Assembly (NCBI GenBank): GCA_024752435.1
Contig: CP103032.1
Location: forward strand, 1,888,018-1,952,017
Length of the DNA: 64,000 nt
Source: Allantophomopsis cytisporea
Taxonomy: Eukaryota > Ascomycota > Leotiomycetes > Phacidiales > Phacidiaceae
Direction: 5' to 3'
The notes under the pieces were generated by a model, which was given only the letters and a program-made list of their open reading frames with translations, was not told where the DNA came from and searched no databases. Made by a program: the position numbers and the translations under genes. Of the stretch, positions 23,330 through 36,466 are shown one piece after another (position 1 is the stretch's first letter; each line of letters begins with the position of its first letter).

Positions 23330-23660
23330 TTTGGATACAACCAAGACGGTCATGCGACCAAGCAGTTGGTTTTGCCAAGATATTCTATGGAAATAACGAA
23401 GTCAGCAACTCTTCTGCCTGATCAGTCTCGATGTCAAGAGAGTGTATAACAAAGTACTGCCCCTAGTTCTTGTTGGCAAATTGAAGGTGAAAGGCAACTA
23501 GAAAGGGCTACCAGATAGATGAGTGTTCTGTGCAATCCGCAATGGGATTATCATAGTCAACAAATAGCACAGAAACCCTACTGATCAACATCTTAGAGCC
23601 AGGACTCTCAGTTCCAATCGCTGTATAATCATTCGTCTTGTGGTCACTACAGAATTTGCC
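23330..23660 (+). mobile_element. LINE-like reverse transcriptase fragment, degenerate
   Basis: Translated on the + strand, the stretch at 23424-23505 reads SLDVKRVYNKVLPLVLVGKL followed by KVKGN and a stop. This resembles the RT motif of Tad-type non-LTR elements (DVKGAFDNV...LV..L...GIP). Flanking frames are shifted and interrupted. The match is short, so this is a tentative call. Confidence 0.4.
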
Positions 23661-25981
23661 CCATTTTATGTCTCCGGAGGACCTAGTATGTAGATGGCCG
23701 TAGCCGTTACGCTTGTGGCGTCACTATTGTCTCTAAACTGTGTGGTATTGACTGACAATGATCACTTGGCCCCCAACCTTGACTCTTTTTCGTGGTTGTT
23801 GGCGTCTTCGGCGGTTACCGGCGTCTTTGGCGATTGTGAAAGTTGACTACTACGGGGCCGATCCGCTTTTCTCCTTTAGAGTTCCAATAAGCTTCTTATA
23901 TCCCTACAAAGCTGGTGTCAGTAGCTCCGGAACCAGACCTGAAGTCGGATCGCGTCGTCCAGGATACTACATCCCTCCTGAGGGATTTCCAGGTCATGGA
24001 GAATTGTAAATTGATAATGAAATATATAGATTCTTGTTTATTAGATCACTTCATGTCCCCCTTATTCTCATTGATATAATATGTTGTAGGCATTTACTAA
24101 GTCTCGCAATGTTTGAGTGATGTTGTTAGAAAGCGTCCTCTCGATCTTCTGAATATTTTCCAACTGAATTCAAGAAATGTCTTCCAACCCCATACCAGAT
24201 GCTGATCCAAACATTGCCGTGAACATTCAATTATGATCGAGATTTACCAGTATCACGAAGATCTCAAAATGAAGATAAGGGGTCCTTCGATATATGACTT
24301 AAATCGCAGCTGCGAACTTATCCCACGTTGTCGAGCATTCTGGACTACATAACTTATGAAAGTGCCATTGTGTATCTTCTAGGGAACCTACTGTGGGCTT
24401 CGAAACTGAATGCGATTTCCAACTTATACAGACTCATGCTTTCGTTCCTTCTCTTCGCTATATGCTTAGATACTTGCGTTCGCGTTGCCCTGCTCTTGAT
24501 GTCCTCCAAAGTTTCTGATGCTGATGTGGTCTCATAGACCATCGACGCCCACAGAATTCACTCAGAGTGACAAGTGATAAGTTTGTTATCAATGTGACGA
24601 CTCACTCTCCTTCTTTCTCAGCTATTTGACTTGCGTCTTCTGTAAGTTAGATTGGGTGACGTACGGCCTCTTCCAACCTAAGGACAAATGATGTACAATG
24701 TCATGACTCTTGGAAACGCTTCACCATGGAGGCCTTTGATCCAGCTCACGGCAAGGAATATGAAGATTCCGCCCTACGATACTGTCGCTAAAGGTGCTGG
24801 TGTAAAGTACATTGAATCTTGGGCCGATTGGATCGAAGCTAACAATCCTGCCGACATGCAGCCAGTTCTTATGCGAAGTATAAAGAAGTTGCTAACGTGA
24901 TGGGATGTATAGTATTCAAGGCTTTGGACAATTAGGTATGATGAGAAGGGTTTCCCTACACTGCGCCTTCGATAGTTCTTGGTTATTAACTCCATATATA
25001 GTAACCCATTTCGCTGCAGCAAAACAGACCGTGCGTATCAACCCGCAACTGACTTATGTGCAACAATGACGATCAAGGCGTTGTGATAGAAATAATATAC
25101 TAGAGAAGGTAATCAATCGAATTTAAGAAGCCGACGAGAGAAGTTCCTCCACATAGAGCAATTGAACCAAAAGTTAAATCAGACGGGATCTAATGTTTCA
25201 ATGTGGTCAGTGTCCTTAGAGTATTAGCCATCTATGAATACTAAGCAGAGGCTTGGTCGAAATAGGTGGATGAGAAAGTGCAAAAATGAATTGGTGATAG
25301 TCAATCTTGTATGCCTTGCAATTGTTATCATTTTCATCCAAATTAAGTGATGGATATTGGAACCAAGCCTCCAAATCTTGACGAAAGGTATTATCACTTT
25401 TGAAGATTGCCCCACCAATCATATTAAGATTTCCTTTACCCTTATACCTTATGTAATGATGGCCAAACACCTGCTCTTGAATCAGTATAAAATGGAAAAC
25501 CAGGAGCCCTGCTCAGTGGGGATCCATATTTTACGTTGTTAGCTGAAGAGGATGGGCATGCCTGTTAATATTATCTAGATCGTCGCTCTACTAAGCGAAC
25601 ATACTATGAGGCTCTACAAATCCTTGAAGTTTTCCAACCAACTTTGCCCAGAGTCAGCGTTGAAAAGGAATTTCATGCTGCAGGATCCATGACAAAGCTG
25701 ATGCGTAACTGCCCCATACCGCGGGTATTGAGAGATGCAGATATGGGGTTGTTTTCCAGCTTTCGATGAGGCAGTCAGGTTATGAAGTCTATCCTTCAAC
25801 TACACCGCCGTATCCGTATCCTACCTCTATGTATTGCCTGAGTGGCAGAGTAGGTAGGTAAGTAGCGAGAGGTTCCTATGGTGATAATGGGGAGAGCTAA
25901 CCCTATTTAGCATTTATAGATTTAGACAAAAAGAATCTAGTGCAAGAACTAACACTACTGCAACACCTTTGCATGAATAAA

Positions 25982-26020
<39 letters not shown>

Positions 26021-26866
26021 TGGTACTCAACAAACAGATGGAAGTCGAGCTTTACTTGGCATGAATGAGTGGGAAGCTGCACTTGTGACTTCGTAAAGAC
26101 GTGACAATTCAATTGATTCTGCATGTGGGAGGTCCATGCGTGCGTGTATTGATGAACTGCCGGATAGCGCCGCTCCGTGCCGCCCACCGAGACTGCGTAG
26201 TGGCGTTGGGTAATAGCTGCAGGTACACGCCATCGCCAACCATCAATCTCATCTTGAGCTCTCTCTCACTGGACTCAGCAATCGTCATTTATCCTGAATT
26301 TCTTATCGACAATCATCACCATCCCCAATCGTCCATACAATCAATTATCCCCCTGTCACCATGGCATTGACGAAACACCATCCAAACGCCTGAACCTGAC
26401 AAACAACCAATAAATAACGCATTCCGCCATGACTAAATCAATCTGGGTAAACACTCTCCCTTATCACGCTTAGACCGAATAGGCATGTGCATATCAATCC
26501 TGGTATCGGTCAAGCTTTTGTCTTGCCTGCATCACCGACGGACTGGCGGACTGGCGGACTTTCTACGTTCATTCATCTTATCGTCGAGTTCGTGTTGTGC
26601 GATATTGCACTGGGTTGCACATTATGTAGGTCATTGCTGCATTGCGAAGAACATGCTTGCGGGTACTGCTGCAAGTTATGTGGGCGAATTACTCTCGTAC
26701 AAGTATCTCATGGCTTGCACCTTTCCTTTTCTTCGTTCTTGTCTTGTTTCCCCTACTGCCTAATCTTCTTCGGCGTGGAGTCAATGTAAATAGTTTTGCT
26801 CTTTTACAATTCTTTACACTGTCACAATTCCTTCATTACAGTCAAAAGTGTCATTCTTTCAAGAAA
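23661..26866. other. Degenerate region with no intact gene
   Basis: 3.2 kb of broken short frames. Three are slightly longer (23758-24009, 24328-24537, 24688-24900), but I recognise none and each ends quickly. An (AT)n run lies near 25981. From about 26100 on, composition returns to normal; 26525-26555 has three tandem GGACTGGC-like units. Confidence 0.4.
25981..26022. repeat. (AT)n microsatellite
   Basis: About 40 bp of almost perfect AT dinucleotide repeat, with one ATATATGTAT interruption at the left end. Confidence 0.9.
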
Positions 26867-28322
26867 ATGGTCTATCAATCCTTCTTTGCCGCAACGGCCA
26901 TAATCGCGTGCGTCTCTGCTGCAGCACCATCTCTCAGACTGAGCACTCCTTTGGCTTTCAAGGCACCCTCTCCCAATGTAGTGTCCTCTAAGGTACTGGA
27001 ACTTAATCGATTTCCGGGCTCTCAGAGCGCAAAGCATCTCAACGCTATCCGAAGAGGCGGTTACGAGACAGGCTACTCCAATTTGACATCTCTTTTCGAA
27101 GGCGAAGAGTTCAGCACTAATGTCACCTTCTCGGAGGCCACCTTCAACCTCATTGTTGACACGGGGTCGAGCGATACGTGGCTGGTGGAGACGGGTTTCA
27201 GCTGGTAGGCGGTTCAGATCTTTACTCTTACGATTTCGGGACCACTGACGATGACAGTGTTGACGTTGTAACTGGCGCCAATGAAACCGAGGACTACTGC
27301 TCATTCGGACCAACCTGGACTCCAACTCCGCAATTCACCGATATCTCGGGAGAAAACTTCAACATTACCTACGGTGATGGCGAATTTCTTAGTGGAATCA
27401 TGGGCTATGATGCTGTAACTCTAGCCGGTATCACCGTTCCAAAGCAAGAAATAGCGGCGGTGAACTTTGCAGCTTGGTATGGTGATGGAGTCACTTCTGG
27501 ACTCCTTGGACTTGCATACCCATCAATCACATCCGCCTACAATGGCACCGACCCTCATGACGACAGCGTTTCCCTTCCCTACGACCCCATCTTCATTACC
27601 ATGTACAAAGAGAACCTTACCGCACCACTCTTTTCTCTAGCTATTGAACGCTCCGAATCTGGCCCAGCAGGTTACCTCGCTCTTGGTGGTCTTCCACCCG
27701 TAAACTACACCGAGCCCTTCGCCAGCACTCCTATTCAATATCTCACGGCCGCCAATGGAGGGGATGCATTCACGGAATCTACTTACACCTACTACGTTAT
27801 CTCACCCCAGGGCATTATTTACCCAGGTGCCAATGGCACTGTCAATGCCACCGGCTTCCAAGCCATTGTTGACTCGGGTACCACGCTTAACTACTTCCCA
27901 ACTGAAATCGCCGATGGGATCAATGCTGCGTTCGACCCTCCAGCTACCTGGTCCGATGACGAGGGTGCTTATATTGTTGCTTGCAATGCTACTGCGCCTT
28001 CTCTTGCTGTTGAAATCGGTGGTGTCTTACTGTACACTAACCCTGCCGATTTGATCTTGGATGATGGCACAGGAACTGATACTTGGTGAGGTCTTCTGCT
28101 TCAACTATGAGAATGACGCTAATGATTGCAGTATCACCGGCATTGATGATGCGGGAGAGAGTGGTCTGCCAATTCTTGGAGATGTTTTCTTAAAGTGAGT
28201 TTTGTTTGAACTTGAAAACCTGATTCATGCTGACAAGTGTAACTAGGAATGTCGTTGCTGTCTACGATCTCGGTGCTACAGAATTGAGATTTGCGGCAAG
28301 AGAATTTTATGCCATTGACTAG
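26867..28322 (+). CDS. Secreted pepsin-like aspartic protease (A1 family)
   Basis: A 434-residue endopeptidase in four exons (26867-27204, 27258-28085, 28132-28194, 28247-28322). A signal peptide (MVYQSFFAATAIIACVSAAA) is followed by a short propeptide. The two catalytic aspartates are in VDTGSSDTWL and VDSGTTLNYF, and the flap region is around ITYGDGEFLSG. The disulphide pair near the first lobe is FSC...DYCSFGP. The first intron (53 bp, GTAGGC donor, branch CACTGACG) is easily missed: reading straight through gives a TAG and a false frameshift. With it, the sequence VETGFSCVDVVTGAN matches the family layout. Probable role: extracellular or vacuolar proteolysis. It is the first intact gene after the degenerate island. 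Confidence 0.88.
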
Positions 28323-29107
28323 GTCTATCCTAATATGTTACTGTTCAGTTCAAATAAACAATTGTTGCCAGGCGTTTTACTATACTTGAATTGTGACTTC
28401 GATAATTGTTTGTAACGGTCTCGATGTCTCGTGATGTTTCCACTCCAGATAGGTAGCTAATTTGTGATGGTTACGTATCGGATGAGTTTGTCATACCAAT
28501 CGCGTGGATAAGAGTGAGACTTCGTAATTGAGTTTGGCAATCTATTATAAAGAGCTAATTTTATACAAGCTTGATACTTTCCAGATATTATTATGTTCTT
28601 ACTGGGGCGTGAATTGAGTGTGACGCTGGGATCTTAACACACAACGGACAGCAACATTGCCTATTTATTATGTGTCTATATTCCGAAATGTGTTGATTGA
28701 TTAACCGAATATATATGTATTATGATATAAATGTTTAGCATTGATCACGAAGGAAACGTGGTTTTCGATTTTAACCGTCTACCTACACCTCTTTGTTCTC
28801 ATCGCTTAATATCTTTAGGTAATTCTTGAATCCAATTCCATATTTTGAATTAGATCCTTGTGAACAATCCCGTTCTCTTGAAGTTTGAATATGATAGTAC
28901 TAACGTGTCCTTCCACAGTTACATGATGCTGTGGCCCGAAATCTTTCTCCACCACGGAAGATTTACCGCGATCCGGGCTTCTCTTTTACTGATATATTTG
29001 CCTCATTTACCAAAATTATGACTGTCGGGGAGACTCCCAAAAACAAATGCAATCTAACATTATTCTGGTTTCTTTATGAAGCATTATCTACAAGCAAGGT
29101 TACTGTC
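28323..29107. other. Intergenic, convergent 3' ends
   Basis: 785 bp between the 3' ends of the aspartic protease and the ArAE_2-type gene. AT-rich, with no gene seen. Confidence 0.5.
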
Positions 29108-32100
29108 CTACTCATTCTTTCCCTTTCCGTATCCGGTTCCATTTCCATCCAAGTCGAGATCTTTGCCATCAAAGTCGAAGTTGATAACCCCAACTAAGCT
29201 CTTGATACTAACTACAAGGACATCGAGATTATGTGTAATCATGCTTGAAATAATCTCCATCACCGCATATGCCGAATAACCCCTATCTTGCATGTGTTTG
29301 ATGCTCAAGACATCCGGATCAAGCTCCCTTAACCTTTGAGAAAGTTGATATGGTTTGGGAAGTTCCATTCGAGGTGGTAACGATTGACCAGTAGAGACGG
29401 CGGATGAAAGTTGGTAAAGAATAGATGTTATTTTTTCTTCGGTGGGATTTGTTGGTCCAATAAGTTTGGAGAGATCTTCAAGCCATATGCGATTGCTAGA
29501 ATCTTGACGATAAGACTTATCGGAACTTTCTGCTGCCCAGACTTCAGTTGCATAGGATAGTAACGATATATAATCAAGGAGCCTAATATCGACAATTGAT
29601 TAGATACGGTAAATTGAGATGAAGGGGTTGAGTGCTGATTTAAACTTACACGTTTAACTGCGAGAGAATATCTTCAAAAATGTCCACAGGAAAACGTCCG
29701 CCTAAGCCAGGTTCGTATTTCTGAAGATAGACGTTTGTTTTGCAAACAGATATGAGAAGCATCACCTTGTTGAACATTGCTTTTCGAGTATGCTGCAACA
29801 CACGCCCACGGCTGTGTTTATCGCTGACATCGCCCTCAGTACCACGCAGTCTAGTCTTAATCGTAGAATGGACAACGGCGTGATAGTTGGCAAGCAGTTG
29901 TATGATGACTGCCATATCTTTGCGAAGTAGCCCCTTGACCGTTATAGGGTATGGGAGATAGGTGAAAAATACGGATGCTGCAGTTCCCCACAAAACACAT
30001 GCGACACGCATTGCTGCGACATAATATGGTGGAAACACATATGTACCGGTTGCCGTTGCAGCTGCGTAACCTATCTTCCTCACTTGAATCTCATAGCCAA
30101 TGGATAAGACTTCAGTGATTAGAGTTACAAGCCAGGCGATGAGATATCGGTGGTACCTGATCAAGAAATACATTTGGAAGAAGGAACACAACCACATCAT
30201 CACAATGACGCCACTAGAAAACGTTAGTCATGATATGCACATAGTATATATTAGAAAGTAAGTACTTACGCAATTTTTCCATCGACAATATACCAGATAA
30301 CATAACAACATATCAAAGCCAGGAATGATCCGGCAGTTCGAAGTACATATGATGATCCAGATTGACCCGCTGACATATTACCTCCAATAGCAGCTATGAT
30401 GACAGACCAAATAAGACGGTAGTGCGTAAATATTTCCTGAGTCTGGTGGAGATACGCAACAATGGCACAAGATAGAGTAGCACTGGTTATCTTGTTAGTA
30501 TGGCAAAGATAGCTACACTTCATTTTGCTTACCATGCTGATCTGAAACCAAAACTGAATTCAGGTCCTCGAAGAAACTCCTGAATCACTCGCAGGTGAAC
30601 ACCAAATCTCTCGAACCAGTTTCTAGGTGGAAGATGCTCGATGTTGCTTGTTGTTCTGTCAGAATTCCCATACAATAGTCGCTTCTCTTCTTGGGAATTT
30701 GGTCTATCATCATCGGCTACGGATGATTCTCGAGTGTCCCAAACACTATAGAACCAACCCTTCAATCTTAGAAGAGAAGGCATAATCAAATGATTTTTGG
30801 ACATGATTCCTTCAGCAACGATCTTGTCGGAATGATTGACAAGGTCGAGTACTGCCAGACCAGTTGTGTAGAGCTATTGCATTAAGTCAGATGTAGTTCA
30901 ACGAAGTTATGAACCCGGTGTATAAATTGTATTTGCTCACCATGTGCTCGATGTATAATATCAAATACAGTTGTTGGCGGTCTCTTCGCGGACCTCTAGC
31001 GACCGGCCCTGCAGCTATATCTTCTTCCAAAGATTGAAATCGCTCCACCTGGTCCGCAGAAAGACCTTTATTAGTTGCCCACGCTGTTAGAGCTTCGGTT
31101 CTTCTCGATGAAAATTCCTCTAATTTAGCCTCCAGCAATTTTGCGAACTCTGGGCTTCCCGGATTTATTACCTCTCCCTCAGCTTCAATATCCGTCTGGT
31201 CAGTTTCCTTAGCACCCGGCATGTAACCGAACCAGTTTTTTGTTCCTGGTCTAGGTATGATTTCCAGTTGCAGCCCGGTGTGCTCAAGACCATCGTCAAT
31301 GGCTTCTATTATTGAGATTGCAGGATCAATTAGGGAACCGATTGAATGCTTCCATATAGTCTCATATTCATTTTGACTGAGACCTGGAGAAGCGTCGATT
31401 CCATCACGGCCACCGGATTCGAAGTCGCAGGCGAGCCATCCTCCACCAGTTACAATTGGCTTCAAGATATCTGGGATCTTAGCCAGACCACTCCTAATAA
31501 TCATTAGCAAGCTCCCATGCCTACGTAAATAACCACCAGTGGATAAAAAGTTATGGTCTTACAAAGGCATCAGGATCCTCCGGAAGTGATCAGTAATGGA
31601 ACCAATATCTTTCGCACGTAACTTTCCCCACGCAATTTCTCGTTTCGCAAATGCCAGTTCTTGATGCATCTTGGTATACAATGCCCTCACCTGAGCCATG
31701 TTCTTTCGCATTTCGGCATCACCAATTGTCTTTTCACATTGTTCTCGCGGCACTCCGTCTGTGTGGGGTACAGGGGAAGTAGGAAAAGTTGGGGTTGTTT
31801 GTAGCTCTTCTAAATATGATATGGTTCCCTTGAGCATCTGGCGGAGCGCGCCAATATACTTGTCTTGAACTTCGAAGATCTCTGACCGACAAGTGACAGG
31901 ATATATAACTAATCCGGACACGAAGGAGATGGCAATGCCAGTGTAGTAGCATCTTATTGTAAGATATACGAGATCTCAGCATTGCTTCCAGGTAGTAAAT
32001 CGCGAACAGGATGTGTATTGAACAATGCTGAAGATGTTGTATAAGATTGTTGGGATCAGGAGTGCCGGATATCTGGCTTGCATGCTGTTGCTCATAGCGA

Positions 32101-32617
32101 TATTAACGAAGAGCCAAACGGCCGTTATCGCTAATTACGAGTCAGTTTCGATCTTTATCTCTTTTCTGGATCAATACCATGATGCTGAGCGATTATACAT
32201 ACCACTTTGTGACGAATTGTATTTATGCAGTCCTTCTGGATCAGTGTGAAAGCGGGCCTGCAGACCTGACCATACGGCTAAAAGTGATGTTCCAGTAGCA
32301 AAGGCAGTGAAGAGACATATGAGGAATGTCATTTGAATGAGTTTCGCACGCGGGAAAATATTGACAGTAACGACTGCAATAATGGATATCAAGAAGCACA
32401 AGGATTTGTACGTCTCAGCCACAGCGGTGCTTTGAATCATGGCGATTGAAATTGCAACAGGCACAGAGCCTCTGTTTTTGTCAATTCTTAATCTCTTGAA
32501 GGGTTTGAAATTATCTGGTAGGAATTGAACGTACTTGAACATCATCCATATCAACTTGCTATCAACATCAAGAGATTTCCATCTTGCCTCTAGGCGTTGA
32601 CCGAACGTAGAGCTCAT
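29108..32617 (-). pseudogene. ArAE_2-family (DUF2421-type) membrane protein with one in-frame stop
   Basis: Seven exons join in frame: 32617-32203, 32130-31563, 31493-30941, 30873-30533, 30482-30270, 30213-29650, 29582-29108 (1042 codons). The N-terminal block has clustered membrane helices (VPVAISIAMIQSTAVAETYK, and later TAVWLFVNIAMSNSM). A long hydrophilic middle region follows, then a second membrane block (GSFLALICCYVIWYIVDGK, and FFQMYFLIRYHRYLIAWLV). This is the layout of fungal ArAE_2_N/ArAE_2 'putative ER transporter' proteins. The single defect is TGA at 31978-31976, codon 190, inside TTWKQC*DLVYLT within the first membrane block. The sequence on both sides continues the family alignment with no gap, and I find no intron that removes the stop. 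It is either a recent null allele or a base error. Substrate unknown. Confidence 0.7.
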
Positions 32618-34139
32618 ATCACTGTTCTTATGCAAGACGTAAGATTAGAAGTCTTCGTTATTCCTCAGAAATAATTGAAAAGAGAATGTTACAGATTCTG
32701 TTAATTTATCGAAACCACGAGAATATCTATAATGCGAAGAACCGCTTCATCCGCAGAGACAAATTATCTCTTTCTTTGCAACATGACGTTCCATAGGAAA
32801 AGCTTGAAAGTCAAAAAATAAATAACCGTCTTATCCGCGACGGATAAGGACGCGAACATGCAACACCCGTAATTCAACTTCAATTCCTATAGTTTGTGCA
32901 GGAATTCCAACGAGACTACTCATACCGCCTTTCTAGATTGGTTCGCATGTTCTGTTCTAAGCCATTCCTGACTGTAGAATACAAACTTCTAATTACTCTG
33001 GCGTGTGTTGTGATGGGACCGCAGTAAGTTCTCAATTATTTCCGTTTACATAGTTTCCGATTGCCGAGCTCTCGGGATTCACCAATTTCACTATTTAGAT
33101 GCGGTAGTTCGCAATTACGGGACTGCAATCGAGTAAGTACATGTACCTAGTACTCCATCGCGTATGTGCGTGTTGCTCGCAACACGATGCGCCACCTTAT
33201 ATTGCATTGGAATATATTGCTTGACTTCGTTGCTGCTTTTTTACAAGCTCTTTAAAAGTTCGGAAGCTGTGTACACCGATTAGCTTAATACACAAATCAG
33301 CATTCGTCAGAAATCCCGAAGCTTGATGCTTTGATTAGTCTTTAATAGTCGTTTTGCCATTTGTAATGAACCCGAAAGTATAACATATTATCCATTCGTG
33401 TGTAATCGTACCACATCCTTGCAATTCTCCTATATAAAAAATACATAACTATCTTTCGCTTCTCCCCGCTAAAAGTCCAAGCTCCAAGCTCCAACGACTT
33501 CAGACTGAAACTATAAAATAAAATTGCTTCGTACTGGCCTAGACTTCGTTCTGAAGGACGCAGTCTATACCCACGCATCTCTGGACCTACTCTACACTTA
33601 ATGGGGAACCGGTATAGAGCTACGTTGCACTATAAGAGTATTGGGCATCTTGTAATTGAATTGTCGTAGGCAAGTTCAACTCTCGCTCACATTGTTCAAA
33701 TCTATATAGATTTAGGTTTTTCAGAGTAAGGTCACCTAAAGATCGACCCTAGAAAACCCGTAATGCCGTAGAGCCGTAGCTATTTATGTTTTACCAATAA
33801 TTTGTTTTCCTTTTACTTTTGCTTACTTCTTTATTGTATAGTGTCACTACATTTGGTAGTAGCTGTGCCGCCGGCTAGGAGACACGGGGTTCACAGAGCC
33901 TAAAAGCGCGCATAGAACCAACCTTGCGGTTAATGTATTCGCTGTGATCATCATAGCTGTGACTCAGCTTTATGTGTGCTTGTTTGACAGGGGTACTTGA
34001 AGCCTTGCCTTGATATCTGCATACTCGCGCACAAGTATGCTCGCGCCGAACTACAATCATCCTGACCTAGTCTCAACGATTCCTTTCATCAATCTCTCAT
34101 CTTCATATATCTAGCCATATCGTGAATAATTTTATCACC
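32618..34139. other. Intergenic, divergent promoters
   Basis: 1.5 kb between the ArAE_2-type gene (-) and the O-methyltransferase (+). AT-rich; no gene seen. A tandem GACGGATAAGGACGCG-like text near 32838 is the only GC-richer spot. Confidence 0.5.
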
Positions 34140-34998
34140 ATGAATCATTCACCAGAGACAGCAGGATTGATTGCAGAGTACCCTTCACTAAAGAAACCAA
34201 TCGAGACGGGCGTCGAAGTAAGTTCTGAGAACTTGACTGAATAAATGCCTTTGACTTACTTGACTGAATTAGTCTGGTGATGGGCGTGAACAGGAGTTAC
34301 TTTCCTTCATTCTCTCGCACCGAGATTTGAACCATATTAAAGGCTCCCCTCAAAGACTTCTCTCGGCGATTGATGAGTTCTCTGCCACACGCGACTTCAT
34401 GATCAGTATCGGAGGCCACAAGTCCAAGGTCATTTCTGACCTTGTGACAGCCGAGAGCCCAAAAGTTGTAGTTGAACTGGGCGGTTATCTAGGATACTCA
34501 GCGATTTTATTCGCAGATAATCTGCGACGCAGGAATGCACCGAACTCGAGTCTGCGCGTTTGGAGTCTCGAGTTGAACGCTGATTTCGGAGGGATCGCAA
34601 GACAGTTGATTGAGCTCGTGGGACTCAGTGATATCATCAATATAGTCATTGGACCAGCAGAAGAGTCTCTTCGAAGATTACAAAATGATGGGGTGCTCAA
34701 AAGTCTTGACATGTTGTTCTTAGATCACGTAGAAGCGCTCTATGTCTCAGACTTCAAGGTCTGTGAGGAGCTGGGTCTCTTGAAAAAAGGTACAGTTATT
34801 GTGGCAGATAATGTGGTTAGGCCTGGGGCGCCGGAATACCGCAAATTTGTAAGAGAGCATGATGGATTGAAAAGTGAAGGTGTACGAGGTTTGATCCAGC
34901 CAGGAGATCTAGAGGTAAGGTCAACTCGAACTGGAGCAACCTGAAACGTAATTTGCTAATCGATAAAGGACGAGTTGGAGATAACTTATGTGGAATAG
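34140..34998 (+). CDS. Catechol-type O-methyltransferase
   Basis: A class I SAM-dependent methyltransferase of 249 residues in three exons (34140-34217, 34273-34914, 34969-34998). The SAM motif is VVELGGYLGYSAI. The metal/catechol region is LDMLFLDHVEALY, and the later strand is VIVADNVVRPGAP, all as in animal and fungal COMT. The last exon encodes only DELEITYVE; its intron has branch TTTGCTAATC. The family transfers methyl from SAM to a catechol hydroxyl with Mg2+. The 10-codon read-through alternative (VRSTRTGAT) is less likely, because PGDLEDE is the usual COMT ending. No signal peptide is seen. Confidence 0.9.
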
Positions 34999-35983
34999 TA
35001 CTAGGGCTATTATCTATACAATTTACTCAGATGCGATGCTAAATACTATCGATATACAATATCTGAGCTCGGTTTCAAATCAACGAAGTAAATTACAACG
35101 CTATACTTCTGATATCAATAGTCATTGTGAACTGTACATAATTCCGAACTGCGCAATACCGCCATGGTTGAATCCTCATCATCGATCGTATTGAGACGGG
35201 GAAAATCAGCGTAGAGTGATGCCTGAATGACTGTTTCCTGAAGCAGATGACGTAAAGTAGGCGCAAATTGAAGCTTTTTACAGTCGTATCAGGCCAAAGA
35301 AACTGATATATGTATGTTGTAAGTACATAGCGCAGATGTTTTTGAATAAATGCTACTAATTGACGAAAATGAATGATATGTTGGATGCTGACTAATTCCA
35401 CGAGTTCTCTGCTTCTACTTCCATGCTGCAGGCCTAGAAGACCAGGCTGAAGATATTACATGGAAATGATGGCATCCATAGCAGATGCATCAATACTTAC
35501 GGTCGGTATTTCTGTTATCAATAATATGAGACAGAATGGGCTGCTAAGAAGGACTTCGTGGCTCCAACTAATCTGAGGTCGATCATGATCAGTTCCTCCA
35601 ATACAGTCCAGTCCAGTCCAGTGGCACTGTGTGGCTGGCGTGATAATGAGGGGGGCGGCTCAGTAGCGTCTAATCCAACACACATACGAATTGGACTGAG
35701 CATTCCACGGGAGAACGACTAATCATTCCTTACGGATGAAGTTTTCATCTAAAGCCTACGTCGCGCGTAAATCGCTAGACTATCTGTTAGAAGTTAGCAA
35801 TTGAAACTATTTCCGAATGTTCAACGTTAGGCTAACTTCTTCAGCAATTAAAAGCCCGCAATCCCCTGCTGCGTCGAAGTGGTTTTGGAGTTTCATCAAC
35901 ATCCTGGAAGCAAGCCTTTGAAGAAGTCCATACACCTCAACATCAATTCGAAATCCTCAAAAAACAACCATTAAAACAACGAA
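34999..35983. other. Intergenic, no gene seen
   Basis: 985 bp with short frames only. The last ~60 bp before 35984 are A/C-rich and look like a leader. Confidence 0.5.
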
Positions 35984-36466
35984 ATGGATAACTCCGCTTA
36001 TCTTCGTACAACATCCCTGCTGGGTCTATCCACATCTCTCTGGTTGTCTGGTATAAGTTTCTCGGCCTCACACCTCACACTCCCATCTATCTATGACCTT
36101 GATACCTCGGCTAGTACTGCTGCATTTGAGGGGCTCTACTACCGCGGTGCCCGTACTGTGGTCCCTCTTGGCCTCTTCAGCGCTCTTATGAATTGCACGG
36201 CGGCATACCTTGATACCAAGAATCGTGTTGGCTTAGCAGTCGCGGCTGGCCTGACATTCGGGACTTTGCCATGGACAATAGTGGTGATGACCAAGGTCAA
36301 TGAGCAACTCCTAGAGCTTTCGAAGAATGCAGCATCTCGGGAAAAGGTTGGGCAGGCACAGATCGTGGAGCTTCTGAAACGATGGAAGTGGATGAACATG
36401 GTCCGTTCCGGATTAGCCGCTGCTGGTGGAATAATCGGACTGGTGATCATAGCTGGAAAGTTGTGA
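35984..36466 (+). CDS. DUF1772 / anthrone-oxygenase-like membrane protein
   Basis: A single-exon 160-residue protein with four hydrophobic segments (about residues 10-32, 56-76, 83-103 and 138-158). The spacing, with RGARTVVPLGLFSALM before helix 2, TFGTLPWTIVVMTKVNEQLL after helix 3 and WKWMNMVRSGLAAAGG at helix 4, matches the DUF1772 family. Some fungal members (EncC, HypC types) oxidise anthrones or related polyketide intermediates; others have no known role. Its proximity to an O-methyltransferase fits a tailoring role, but there is no polyketide synthase in the window, so this is inference. Confidence 0.8.
   Translation: MDNSAYLRTTSLLGLSTSLWLSGISFSASHLTLPSIYDLDTSASTAAFEGLYYRGARTVVPLGLFSALMNCTAAYLDTKNRVGLAVAAGLTFGTLPWTIVVMTKVNEQLLELSKNAASREKVGQAQIVELLKRWKWMNMVRSGLAAAGGIIGLVIIAGKL

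Noticed and set aside
24328..24537. Possible small membrane protein
   Set aside because: Short, isolated hydrophobic frame in a region of broken sequence; no flanking coding support.
27178..27257. Apparent frameshift with premature stop in the aspartic protease
   Set aside because: A 53-bp intron (27205-27257) with a GTAGGC donor, CTGAC branch and ACAG acceptor restores the frame and the family's cysteine pair.
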